DNA of 64,000 nt, taken from Aquatica leii. Its lineage: Eukaryota > Arthropoda > Insecta > Coleoptera > Lampyridae. The notes below the pieces were generated by a model. That model was not told the DNA's origin. It made no database searches and saw only the letters and a program-made list of their open reading frames with translations. The DNA is taken from positions 177,274,882 through 177,338,881 of the forward strand of contig CM069433.1 in NCBI GenBank assembly GCA_035610365.1. The letters are read 5' to 3'. Of this stretch, positions 54,720 to 64,000 are shown piece after piece. Positions within the stretch are counted from its first letter, which is position 1. The number at the start of each line of letters is the position of its first letter. A program made the translations under genes and the position numbers.

Positions 54720-55632
54720 TTCTTTACAATCACGCATTATACTATATTGTAATCAAAACTTATCATTACTTAATAGTTATAGAACATAGAATGAGATTCG
54801 CTTTGATTAGAGCTATTCACCTCGTCTAGGTTGTCACTTTGTAAAGACTTTAATTCTGTTGGTATTTTAGGCAGCAAAAGTGCTAATGTCTCACTGGAGA
54901 AAGACTTTCTTTTTTGTAGCGTTTTTCTCTTGACCGGCCAGTAAAGGACCCGAAGTTAGTAATAGTCTGTTCAAGACATTCCTATTGCAACTTTTTTGCG
55001 TAAATTTTCTAGAATAATTTTGTCTGTACAGACGAAAATGTTTATCGCGGGCTATAACTGCCTTTTCGAATAATTGGCCTATAGGCAATATGGCTTGTTT
55101 AATTATTGTAGCACCATGTCAATAAATCTTATGGATTGTTGGAGTCATTGGGTGCCACTCATACAATTCTACGTATATTTCGCTGTTGGTTCTGCGAATT
55201 GTTGAAATTTTTTAACATCAATTTTGCACCCACTTAAAAGAGTTCCAAAATTGAAATCTAGTTTCGATTACTTTTTTATTAGAAATATTTGTCAATGCGT
55301 CTGCACTGGGATGTAAGCGATTTCTGTGCTTGTTTTTAATTGTCAAAAGCGCCGAGAACTCCTGGTCGCATAGATATTCCGATGAAAACAAAATTAGGTA
55401 ACGTATAACAATTTCTCGAATCTTTGGGAAGAAAATCGTCTTTTGACTCAAAAAATCTTTACGATTCATTTTTGTCTCGAATGTATCTTCTAAGTTACTG
55501 TTGTGTTTGGTCTTACTTGTAGCCGATTCACACCGCGCGTCGTTTTGTCGACTCATCAGTTGTTTAATATTTTTAGGGTGGCTTCGCAGACTACTTCGGT
55601 TACTTCCAGGGACCACCGGTTAAGAACCACTG
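54720..55632 (-). pseudogene. hAT element fragment with C-terminal dimerisation domain
   Basis: The right end reads GGTTAAGAACCACTG (hAT-type terminal repeat when reversed: CAGTGGTTCTTAACC). The minus frame 55218-55616 contains KMNRKDFLSQKTIFFPKI and a hATC block (LFSSEYLCDQEFSALLTIKN, then KHRNRLHPSAD). The terminal repeat lies next to the start of this fragment, so most of the transposase is deleted. The left end and the target duplication (expected partner of GTTTAGAC, 55633-55640) were not found. Confidence 0.7.
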
Positions 55633-55690
55633 GTTTAGACAGTCGGACATTGTAAAAAGAGAACCTGAATTTAGTAGGAGATTAACACGC

Positions 55691-55860
55691 GTTAATCACT
55701 TATTTATTTAAACTTGCATAATCTTCTTAACACTGCCGTTTTTTGCACAGTATTTATACATCGTTTCAAAACGTTCCCGTATGTTCCGCATCCTTCGGTG
55801 AACGTTCTAGAAAACCTCGCGAAGGCTCTCGAAGTTGCGAATAACTTCTCGAACGTTTCA
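55691..55860 (-). repeat. LTR fragment of the Ty3 family
   Basis: It starts abruptly at CGCGTTAATCACTTATTTAT and ends CTCGAACGTTTCA, followed by ATAT. It matches the corresponding half of 51350-51695 and 63157-63456. It probably is what is left of the 5' LTR of the decayed copy. Confidence 0.75.
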
Positions 55861-55864
55861 ATAT

Positions 55865-56510
55865 TAAAAAAATATTATGTATTCGCCATACTCATGTTGT
55901 TCTATTATTGGTCCAACGAAGATCTTACAGTGTTTCTGACAAATCTTATAAGCACAACATTGTCTGGCATCAAAATTATGTTTAACTTTCATAATCCTCT
56001 ATTTCCTCATCAAATACTTTATAGGGAGTGCTTGTAGTCAAATCTATGTTTTCATTTTTTCCAGTTAAGAACTTGTTTTTTTTCTTTTTTTTAAGCTTCA
56101 ATGTTATTTGTTTCCGGGGTCTCTGTTAGGATTGTTGATTTTCGTTTCCTACTCTTTCGGTTCGATTCTCTAAGTTTCGCTTTTCTTAACGTTACAGTAT
56201 CTGGAGTCAAAGAAATATTTTTTTTTCGAGTTCTCGGTTTGAATTTCGGGATCAAATGCACATTGATAAACGTGTTGATCGTCATTCACTAGTTGATCAG
56301 ATAATCCTTCTGAAACAAAACAATATTTACCTACATAGGTCTATTTGTTTTAAATCATCTTATTATTTACATTTTTTGGCTGTTTTGGAGATCGATCCGT
56401 TACAAATGTCGCCTCTAAATCTTTATCTGTAAAAACTTACCGGTCTGGTCTGGTTAACCCTGAAATTGTGTTTTTTATGGAAAATGCAGCTGAGTAAGCT
56501 CTATTTGCTA
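55865..56510. other. No gene recognised
   Basis: Short frames on both strands (56091-56292) are mutual shadows without motifs. Confidence 0.5.
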
Positions 56511-56519
56511 CTACACCTA

Positions 56520-57430
56520 AATGATATATAGTCAGGGTTTTTTTGGGTTTACTAATTAAGCATAGTCATTCTGAGCAACTACAAGCTTTGACTTAAATGG
56601 TCTCATTACCGCAACCTTAAGAAGCTGAAACCGGTGAGTATAATGCGGAGGGAGTGTTACCAAACCGATCTTCTTATCTCGTGTATAAATAATAGATGGT
56701 TCATTAATATTAAATCATCTTTTGAGCACTTGGTCTGGAACTTGATGTGCTGTAACACTTTAAACGGCTGTCATTCATCCATTAGTTGGGCAGTTTGCAA
56801 GACCAAATGTTTTGGGAGAGGCATCTCTTACCATTAAATCTTCAAATTTGGGCTGACGATATACAAATACGGATGGAATAGCTAACGCACAGTCATTGAC
56901 AATAACACACATCGTTATTAACTGGACTCTCTCTGCTGAAACGGTTTGCCCCACCTGTTTAGTTCCTCTTTTGACAACCGCGGTTATCCCAGTGTCATTT
57001 AAATTGTAGTTTTTCTCTGCTGTAAATGGATACTCGTTTATCTTTAACATTAGCTTTATTAAAACTAGTTGTTTTGGCAAGACTTGTTTTTTGGGTTTCT
57101 GAGAGATAACTGTTTATGGCATTTCAAGAATCTTTTAATCCTTTGAGTCAGTTCATCTCAGCTAGTTTCCAAATCTATGTGAATGTTCGATTGTAGGTAT
57201 ATATGCTTCTAAGAACGTTTTTTGTTGATTGGGAAATTCTTGCCTCGTCGTATACTTCGACTGATATTCTTTGCGCTATTCGCTTTACGAGTTTCTTTTA
57301 AATTTTTTAATTCTACAAAATAATGGTGTGAGAGTTAACCCATATAATGCTGTAGCTCTACTAATCGACACATTTTCTTCTCGAATAGAACGAATAGCAA
57401 CTTCTCATGTCTGCCTCGACAATATCAGGT
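56520..57430 (-). pseudogene. pogo/Tigger-like (DDE_1) transposase relic
   Basis: On the minus strand an N-terminal helix-turn-helix reads EVAIRSIREENVSISRATAL, then YGLT. A CENP-B-type segment follows (IKRFLKCHKQLSLRNP). The DDE part has YNLNDTGITAVVKRGTKQVG, then SAERVQLITMCVIVNDCAL. Near the C-terminus is TLPPHYTHRFQLLKVAVMRP, matching the conserved LPPHTTH.LQPLDV..F.PFK block. The first acidic residue (normally DETG) is present as NDTG. Stops and frameshifts throughout make it inactive. Inverted repeats were not located. Confidence 0.8.
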
Positions 57431-59585
57431 GTCAAATTTTTTTCTTATAGGTCCGCGTCATTTTTTTCTGTAAATTCTTTAAAAGTACACATAAAAAACG
57501 TTTTGTAAAAAATAAAAAAGGTTAAAGTCGAAATTAGTTTTTACTAAACAATAATCACTTGATTACATTGCGCTTGTTTTCAAGAAATTTGTATTGCGGA
57601 ATCAAAAATCAATTTTAATTCAATAGAATCGCGGTTTGAAAAAGAATAAATAAACAACTGTCAATCGTGCTTTACAGGAAACTGTTTAAAAGTAAATCTA
57701 TAAAACCTTCGGGTTTGGTAGTAATACAAAAATCGAATCTTTTCACTGAAATTGTATTTTTGCGTTCAGTTTTTCCCATTGTAAAAGGAAATAGAAGTGG
57801 TTGTAATTCAACCATTTCGCATCGAAAAATACCAGCATGAATGTTTTTACTAAATTGTTTACTGTTTATGAAATAAAATTCTAACATCAAGTTTGTTTTA
57901 ATGTGACGCGTTTTGCAATTTAGCATTTTTATATTCTAATATTGTAAATAATTCTTTTATATATGATACGAGTCTTTTAGAATACGTAACAAACGTCTCA
58001 TCTTTCCAACAAATATTTGTTTTAAAGTTGCATGAGTTCTATCAAGAAGAAAATATATGTGAAAATTTACGTTTGATGAGTACAAAATATAATGTTATTA
58101 CTGTTACATGTTTGCTTTAAAAGCTTTACTTTCCTAAGTTTTTGAAGCGCGGGAAAATAATTTATTTTTATGCTTTTACGGCTGTTGTGCTAAAGCTTTT
58201 CGTTCATGAAGTTTGTGATACTTTAATAATTTTACATCGATAACATTTTTGCAACGTTTGTACTTGCGTGGGACTGTCTACAACTGATATCGCCATAAAG
58301 TACCTGCAGTTTTAGCTAATTAACCTGATTTAATCCCTAGGTGTATGTATATATTTATATCTATTTAAGCGAGGTTTTTGAATTTACTAAAATTTTGTAC
58401 TTTGTCATTCTACGAAGTTTTGAAACGCCTGAAGTGCATTGCTCCTGCAATTTAAATGCAAAAACACGAGATTTAGTGCTAAAACGTCTACTATTCATGG
58501 TCATAGTTTAGATACATTATGTAGAATATATGAATCTATAAAATGACCCCTTCCGCGCGAAAGTATTATAGTAGAAGTTTTGTAGATAAAATTAAGATTT
58601 AGTAACTAACATAAATAATACATTTTTAAAAATCCAAAGTGATTTTTTTGCGTCTACTTTATTACTACTTACTTATAATATTTTGGTGTATTATCATATT
58701 AATTACGTCCTGTATTTTAGTTATACGAGATTTTATCTATATTGTTTCAAATGTCTCATTTTTATTCATCATTATGTCTAAATTTTTTATATTTTTATGT
58801 TATTGGTCATAAAATTTAACTAGTAGTTGTTTGACAAATTTGATTTTATTTATACATCTTCCTCTTTAATTACTACTACGTTAAAGAACATAATTTCCAA
58901 AACTAAAGCTTATTGTTTACAGTTACTACTTTGACTACGAGCGAGAATATTGAATTTAAAATTTAAAAAAGAGACTAGGCAATTTACAATCAGCTACGAT
59001 TTCGTAAGTAAAAATTTGAGCTCATGTTAAACAAGACTGGAGACAAATATTACTTTATGCCTACAGAATAATTTTTTTCAACGGTAAGATTATAAGTGCC
59101 TAACTCATTTCGCCAAGATTTCTATATTGTATAAGTATTGGTTGCATGGCTATTAAAGGAGAGCAAATTGACGAAAAGATCCGACCGCGAGGGTCTTTTC
59201 CCAATAATTTCATCGAGTTTAATTGCCTTCTAGCAATCAATGCGATATAAAAAAAATCTTGCCAGACAAGAATTGAGTACGAATGATCTTCGGTTGGAGC
59301 ATTAATTAAATGAAACCTCAAGTCATACGTTAAATTTTTAACAAAGTGATTTGTGAGAATATGTATTATATATATTGTGACCAGTAACCTAAACTCTTGT
59401 TCATTTATTCTTGATTTAATTAGATGTGAAACACTGCTAGACAGATGCGAAGAATTTGTTAATATCTTTTGAAAGGTAATTTTTAGATATTGAATAAAAC
59501 GTAGAAAGGCTTTTAGGTTTTGAACCACATTCCATATTTTCACATTTCACAAAAGGTAAAAACTTCAAAACTTTACGTTTCGACA
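57431..59585. other. AT-rich region without recognised genes
   Basis: Two minus frames (57672-57926, 84 residues; 59100-59543, 147 residues) are open but match no family I know and have no conserved motif. They are not called. Confidence 0.45.
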
Positions 59586-60004
59586 GCCTTTATATTGCGC
59601 CGTTAGGGTTAATGGTTCGAGGTGGGTCGATTCACTAATCTGCGGAACATGCTTTTCTATACTCGGACTAGGTCGGTACCATTATCTCTGTTGAAATTAT
59701 CGTATTTTTGGATTTTGATGACTTTCTTGCATAGTCTTATCCAGAAGTTCCGGGCTTTAGCCAAAATATTGGTCTTTTTGAAGTTTATGGCGTGTCCGGC
59801 GTCTAAGAAGTGTACCGCAGCAGTCGATTTTGTTTATCTGCCTACACAAAGAAAGGACATGGTGTAGACCCTTAGTTCTTTGATTTTCAAAAATTGGCGG
59901 TTATATTATTTTTTGCATTGAAGATCACTATGATTTTTTTATCTCGGTATACTGACTATTTTATCCGTGCAGCCCTTGATGTAAAAAAGAAAGCGGAACG
60001 GGAC

Positions 60005-60088
60005 GTTTGAACGCAGCCGTTTAAACGCCGCGATTTGGACGTCGCTGTTTGGACGCAAGGACGTTTGAACGCAGGTACATTTGAACGC
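60005..60088. repeat. MULE left-end iterons (six TTTGAACGC-like motifs)
   Basis: Motifs start at 60005, 60019, 60033, 60047, 60063 and 60079, a spacing of 14, 14, 14, 16 and 16 bp. Variants are GTTTGAACGC, GTTTAAACGC, ATTTGGACGT, GTTTGGACGC, GTTTGAACGC and ATTTGAACGC. They probably bind transposase. Confidence 0.85.
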
Positions 60089-60161
60089 AGAAATTCGGTA
60101 ATGAACGAAAAAACGCAATATTATGTATTTTATTACACAAAAGATCTACATAGATATAAAA

Positions 60162-61549
60162 TCAATTGTCCATTAAATAATTGTGCGATATACCTCTTAA
60201 ATATTCAATTATATTACGGTTATCGCAATTTGTTACTAGGCGTTTAATTCGGCTATCAGCATCGCGATATTTTTTTAATTTCGTTTGTGGGGCATGTCCC
60301 GCAATCAATTTCCCATAATACAAATCTCTCCCAGCTTGCACTTTCTGCAAACCATCAATAAAATTCCATATTGTGGGACGATGAGTAGAAAGTTTTGTTT
60401 GTAACCGTCTATGGGCCGCTTCAGCATAGTTATTGGTCCTATCGATGTCGTTCATTACACGACTATAGACACTCCATAATTGCGGTGGAAACATTGCGAG
60501 ACGCCTTCCATTTCCTCGACGATTTGGTCATCCTATATAAAAATCTTCGACCCAATTTAATAGAGGGTGTAATTCTACAAGAAGTTCATCTGCGAGACTT
60601 TCTGTAGCAACATCTAAATCCGCAACGGGAACGAATGCTAAGGAACTTATCATTCGAGTGTTGAACGCAAAGTGCCCTTCATTATTGTATCGTTGCAATA
60701 AGTGTAGCTCTCCCAGATGTTTTTTCAAATTTTGTGCTAGATGAAAAAAACATCCAAGCAATTGCGCGTTTGGAAATCCGTTTTGGAACGCTCTTATAGC
60801 TCCACGTTCAAAGTCGCACGATATCTTTTCGGGGTCCAAATTTGGTTCAATTCGTTTTAATTGTTCGATCATCAGTGTGTAAGTTGCCATTTGATTATTT
60901 GGCGAAAGGGCATACACAACAGGATGAATGTCTGCCATGATTACATACACTTGCGAAAATATTAATGGGGCGGATTTAAATGTTCCATCGACGAACCAAT
61001 GCTTTGACTCCTTAAGAACCTAAAATAAATTAAATTAAAATAATAGGTACATAAAAATAAATTCGAATAGACCTTACATTTACGTTTTGTTGGCGGCCAA
61101 ACATTAATATCCTGTTCGGTGTTGGTCCGCTGTCGCTTAAAAGAAAATTTTCCCGTATGTTATTTGCCACGTAGGTTTTATGTTCTTCTGGAATTACTAA
61201 TTCTTCGGCCGTTAGTGGTGCAGGTGGTGCAACATTCATTTGATTCCGTTTGTGCACTTTGCGATAATCCAACTACACAATTATTGATTACATGGCTAGT
61301 TTGCTCCATTGTGTCTTCTGCTCTTCTATTTATTGCAGTCTTTACGATTTCGGCTTCAACGCGAGCTGCGGAACTTCCATGACAATCATTTACTGTATGG
61401 ATACACGCCTTGCAACGTTGTTCTCCATCAATCGATCTTTGGTCACACCTCCAAAAAACTCTTTTCACCACAGGCACATATACATATCCATCGTTATGAA
61501 ATTTTCGTTTACCTTTCTTACTGAGAATCTCCATAATGCAGTCAAACAA
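60162..61549 (-). pseudogene. MULE transposase with FLYWCH zinc finger, two exons
   Basis: Exon 1 (61549-61078) starts MFDCIMEILSKKGKRKF. It encodes a FLYWCH finger (GYVYVPVVKRVFWRCDQRS, then RCKACIHTVN) and LTAEELVIPEEHKTY, up to FGRQQNVN. A 58-bp intron (61020-61077) follows. Exon 2 has HWFVDGTFKSAPLIFSQVY (first Asp), YALSPNNQMATYTLMIEQL, ISCDFERGAIRAF (second Asp), LLGCFFHLAQNL and RTNNYAEAAHRRL (Glu). Two defects are seen: a frameshift within exon 1 near 61250 and one in-frame TGA near 60525, between YIG and PNRRGNGRR, where a CGA Arg is likely. Mutator transposases cut and paste the element. Confidence 0.88.
61020..61077 (-). other. 58-bp intron in the MULE transposase
   Basis: On the minus strand the donor is AAT|GTAAGGTC and the acceptor is TTTATTTTAG|GTTC. 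Its removal joins the two exons in phase 0 within a conserved stretch (FGRQQNVN, then VLKESKHWF). The intron contains in-frame stops. The length is typical of short insect introns. Confidence 0.8.
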
Positions 61550-61930
61550 TGCAAAACCAGTACAATCACACTAAAACAACTTTACAAAGTCTAATTGTTG
61601 AATGAAGTGAGCGAATTACTGGTTTTTGGTTTATATAAAGACGTACTCCTATACTCATGATGCTGATTGCTGTAGGTACCTATATGACAATAGGTAATAA
61701 TGTCATCATTACCAATAATGAGGTGAAAGGGAGAAACAAAGAAATTCCTAGACGCGGCCTAATTGAGTAGCAATTATGGAAAGTGAAATTTATCATCTAA
61801 AAGATGATTAGGGGATAATTAATAAATAATAAACTTTACTTAAAACCTAGATTCAATTACACCATGTTGTTGTGACAGAAATGGAATTTTTTTTCTATGA
61901 GGAGCAAAAATTCCATTATTTTTCAAATCT

Positions 61931-62014
61931 GCGTTCAAAAGTCCTTGCGTCCAAATGTCCTCGCGTCTAAACGGCGGCGTTCAATCGGCTGCGTTCAAAC
62001 GGCCGCGTTCTAAC
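61931..62014. repeat. MULE right-end iterons (six inverted motifs)
   Basis: Six GCGTTCAAAN-like motifs start at 61931, 61947, 61963, 61977, 61991 and 62005. Their spacing (16, 16, 14, 14, 14) is the mirror image of the left end. Confidence 0.85.
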
Positions 62015-62244
62015 GTCCTAGACCGAAAAGAAAGTTTGTTGCATCGGGGTATTCCTTCTTTGGTTTTTCTTTATTTTGTTGTTTGTGATCGTTCTTTATA
62101 TGCCTGATTTTCTGTATTCGTTTTTCTTCAATGCGTCGGTTAAATGGCTCAGCTCGGTTTTTAACGCGCTGGGTTAGCCGATAGTCTTGGCTCTGTGTAG
62201 TAAGTATTTATCGGTGTATCTCAGTTTTTTTTGTATATTTTATG

Positions 62245-63150
62245 CCCCAATCTCTACTTTATTAATAAATTGGATGATTGTTTTTTGTATGCTTATATTT
62301 AGTGTATCCTAAGTTTTGATGATTTTATCTGAACGTTTTAGGTATCTACTACTGACTGTTAGTTCCGGTCAGTTATGTTCCGGAAGACTAGTAAATTGCG
62401 ACCATCATGGAATATAACAGTTAAATTGCTTTCGTATAATCTTTCTAGATGAATATTTTCTTTAGACTGTGGGCGACTATCGCTTTTTTGTAGGACGTCG
62501 ACATTGTTTTTGTCCAATGTTTGCTTATAAGAAATTTTATAGTATGATCCTCTTTTGAAACGGAGCCACTGAATATTTAACCCTGATACCGTATCATTGT
62601 CAACCCATTCTGGTTGTCGTAGTTTCTTCCAATTGTTTTTTCATTCATTACTTGTAGCTGAACGTACTGTTCTTTCTGATGATTTATTACCAATCGCTAG
62701 GTACAAATTCTATTTTACTTTAGCAAAGTGGTCACTTATGCCAAACTATTGTTTGGCTTTATGTTTTGCATGAGAAAAGACGTGTTTTCTAATGCATGAT
62801 TTAATTGCCTAATTTCCACATTGATGCTCGGGTTTTATTCCAAGCATAAAAGTGCACATTTTCCTGTTCGCTAAAGTTACGAAAAATTGTACACATACAT
62901 TTTTTACTTATAATATGCTAACGAAAAAGTTTAGGCTCAGAAGTGTTGCACTTTTCAATGTGCGAGGAATACATAGTTCTTATATTTAACTCCGATATTT
63001 TCTGCTCGAATTGTGCTGCCGCGTGGAACGGAATTCGTAGCTTGGAAAGCTTATAACGTGTGTTGAACAAATTTTCTTGCTTTTAGAGACTCTGTGTAGT
63101 CGATCGTTTGAAATTTATTATGTAACGAGAAAATATTTCTTACAAGATCT
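62245..63150. other. No gene recognised; possibly more PLE remains
   Basis: The upstream part of the second PLE should lie here on the minus strand, but no RT motif could be read with confidence. Confidence 0.4.
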
Positions 63151-63156
63151 ACATAT

Positions 63157-63456
63157 TGCAACGAATTTGTCCGCGGATAACTTCTGTTTATCTAAACTGG
63201 CATTTGTTAATATTAAAAGCACGTACGCTTATACGCCGTTATATTTATTTTCCACTGGCACGGTCATTTTATCTATTTATCATAGCACACACGTTAATCA
63301 CTTATTTATTTAAACCGACAGTTTTCTTCCGACTTCGAAAAACTGACCTCAGCGCCTTTTGCATACTTTTTATATATTTCTGTTATCTGTTTCGAGAATT
63401 TTCTACATTCTTCGGTAAACGTTCTCGAAGTTGACAATAACTTCGAGAACGTTTTA
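63157..63456 (-). repeat. Solo LTR of the Ty3 family (short subfamily)
   Basis: The 300-bp sequence starts TGCAACGAATTTG and ends GAACGTTTTA. It is flanked by ATAT on both sides (63153-63156 and 63457-63460). It shares CCGCGGATAACTTCTGTTTA with 51350-51695. The terminal CA has decayed to TA. Confidence 0.85.
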
Positions 63457-63460
63457 ATAT

Positions 63461-64000
63461 AATAAGTATTAGCGGTATGTTTTGCATTTCTGTTGTGGTC
63501 TTGAAGACGGCGACATTTGGGTTTGGTTGTATGTATTAAACCTCAAATAAATACATTTTGACCGATTTTGCAAAATCTTTCGAGTGCCATTTATTCATTT
63601 TATTTTAGGAATATTACTCTGGCATTGTTCTTTGCAATAGCAATCTTTCTTTGAGAACTTTTTTGCAGGGGTTTACTTGCATTTTTATGCAGAGTAAGCA
63701 GAACCCAGGTTTCTTCTTTTTGGTTTGAAGGCTGCGATTTAGATAGATATATTGTTAAATTATTACGACTGATCTCTTTCCTTCTACGCAAATATAAAAA
63801 TTATCTACATCGTCCTTTATTGTAAAGCCTCGTAAACGCTTAACCAATTTAATATAACTATTACAATACACTAACCAAATTAAATGATTTTCAGAGCACA
63901 GAACAAGGAAATATAATAATGCATTTTACTTTAAGTATAAATAATAAACGTTTTACGTATGTAGGAGCATTTCAGTAAGAATTCTCTATACATCAATCAT
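63461..64000. other. No gene recognised
   Basis: AT-rich; the one minus frame at 63600-63791 lacks any motif. Confidence 0.45.

Larger units (their letters stand above)
51350..55860 (-). mobile_element. Decayed inverted copy of the macrodomain-bearing Ty3/gypsy family
   Basis: In element orientation an LTR remnant (55691-55860), a gag-protease fragment (54118-54700), RT to integrase (about 51830-53900), a CCCH-finger tail (51696-51790) and a 3' LTR (about 51350-51695) lie in the order of 6609-13209. A hAT fragment occupies 54720-55632. Most of the macrodomain and the N-terminus of Gag are missing. The 5' LTR start is flanked by ATAT (55861-55864); the other flank was not resolved. Treating the LTR at 55691 as part of this copy is an inference from order and orientation. 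Confidence 0.75.
59994..62025 (-). mobile_element. MULE (Mutator-like) DNA transposon with FLYWCH-type transposase
   Basis: 2032 bp with a 9-bp duplication AAAAGAAAG on both sides (59985-59993 and 62026-62034), typical of Mutator-like elements. The ends (CGGAACGGGACGTTTGAACG and, reversed, CGGTCTAGGACGTTAGAACG) are inverted repeats. Each end contains six regularly spaced NTTTGAACGC-like motifs. The transposase is on the minus strand and nearly intact. The insertion splits a PLE relic. Confidence 0.93.
59590..62240 (-). pseudogene. Second Penelope-like element: linker and GIY-YIG region, split by a MULE
   Basis: On the minus strand, 62240-62035 encodes KNRAEPFNRRIEEKRIQKIR and then YPDATN; 59993-59900 continues with YIKGCTDKI. 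This is the RT-to-endonuclease linker of PLEs (compare LPYVKDTTDRI at 15.7 kb). About 59835-59640 encodes AAVHFLDAGHAINFKKTNIL, then ARNFWIRLCKKVIKIQKY and NFNRDNG, the C-terminal half of the GIY-YIG domain. The MULE sits between the linker halves, and the reading frame is continuous across its insertion site. Stops are present elsewhere. Confidence 0.8.

Noticed and set aside
57672-57926. 84-codon minus frame upstream of the pogo relic
   Set aside because: No similarity to the pogo N-terminus, whose helix-turn-helix is at about 57380; no motif.
59100-59543. 147-codon minus frame
   Set aside because: Open and rather long, but no motif, no upstream promoter signal seen and AT-biased residues; not supportable as a gene.
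1-64000. tRNA, rRNA, CRISPR, operon-type ribosome binding sites
   Set aside because: None seen; the sequence is eukaryotic transposon-rich DNA and no cloverleaf or repeat-spacer pattern was found by eye.

Overview
The window looks like a repeat-filled stretch of an insect or other arthropod nuclear genome. It is AT-rich, has long non-coding tracts, carries transposase introns of the GT-AG type, and almost every recognisable coding stretch belongs to a eukaryotic transposable element. I recognise no host protein gene, tRNA or rRNA. The species cannot be told from the sequence; the mixture of Ty3/gypsy, BEL/Pao, Penelope-like, Jockey/CR1-like and I/LOA-like LINEs, hAT, piggyBac, Tc1, pogo and MULE elements fits a beetle or similar insect.

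Layout. Bases 3486-16443 hold an old Penelope-like element (PLE) bounded by ~400-bp direct repeats. A solo LTR (4917-5333) and a LINE lie inside it, and the LINE is split by a young, complete Ty3/gypsy element (6609-13209; LTRs 468 bp, one difference noticed, TSD GTAT). A solo LTR of the same Ty3 family is at 19372-19826. Bases 20075-35448 form a hAT element with a perfect 8-bp TSD. It has swallowed a second complete Ty3/gypsy element on the minus strand (21196-30322, LTRs ~1.9 kb, TSD AGCT), a piggyBac relic and an I/LOA-like LINE relic. Bases 35.6-42 kb hold LINE and BEL/Pao relics. Bases 42.7-45.9 kb hold two Tc1-type elements, one with a spliceosomal intron. Bases 51.3-55.9 kb hold a decayed inverted copy of the first Ty3 family with a hAT fragment, followed by a pogo-like relic (56.5-57.4 kb). 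Bases 59.6-62.2 kb hold a second PLE relic carrying a nearly intact FLYWCH-type MULE (59994-62025, TSD AAAAGAAAG). A last solo LTR is at 63157-63456.

Most notable content. The young Ty3 element carries, after its integrase, an ORF for a TARG1/OARD1-type macrodomain (ADP-ribosyl hydrolase fold with the catalytic Lys and Asp kept) followed by a CCCH zinc finger. The N-terminal strand of the macrodomain is read in the pol frame. This suggests that the parental element encoded one Gag-Pol-macro-CCCH polyprotein and that this copy has lost one base. The CCCH tail is still visible in the old copy at 51.7 kb, so the cargo is not a recent accident. The two Ty3 elements differ in strategy: the first fuses gag and pol in one frame, while the second has a textbook -1 slippery heptamer (GGGAAAC) just before the gag stop.

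Limits. Boundaries of decayed relics are by eye. Family-level names rest on motifs read directly from translations; no database search was run.
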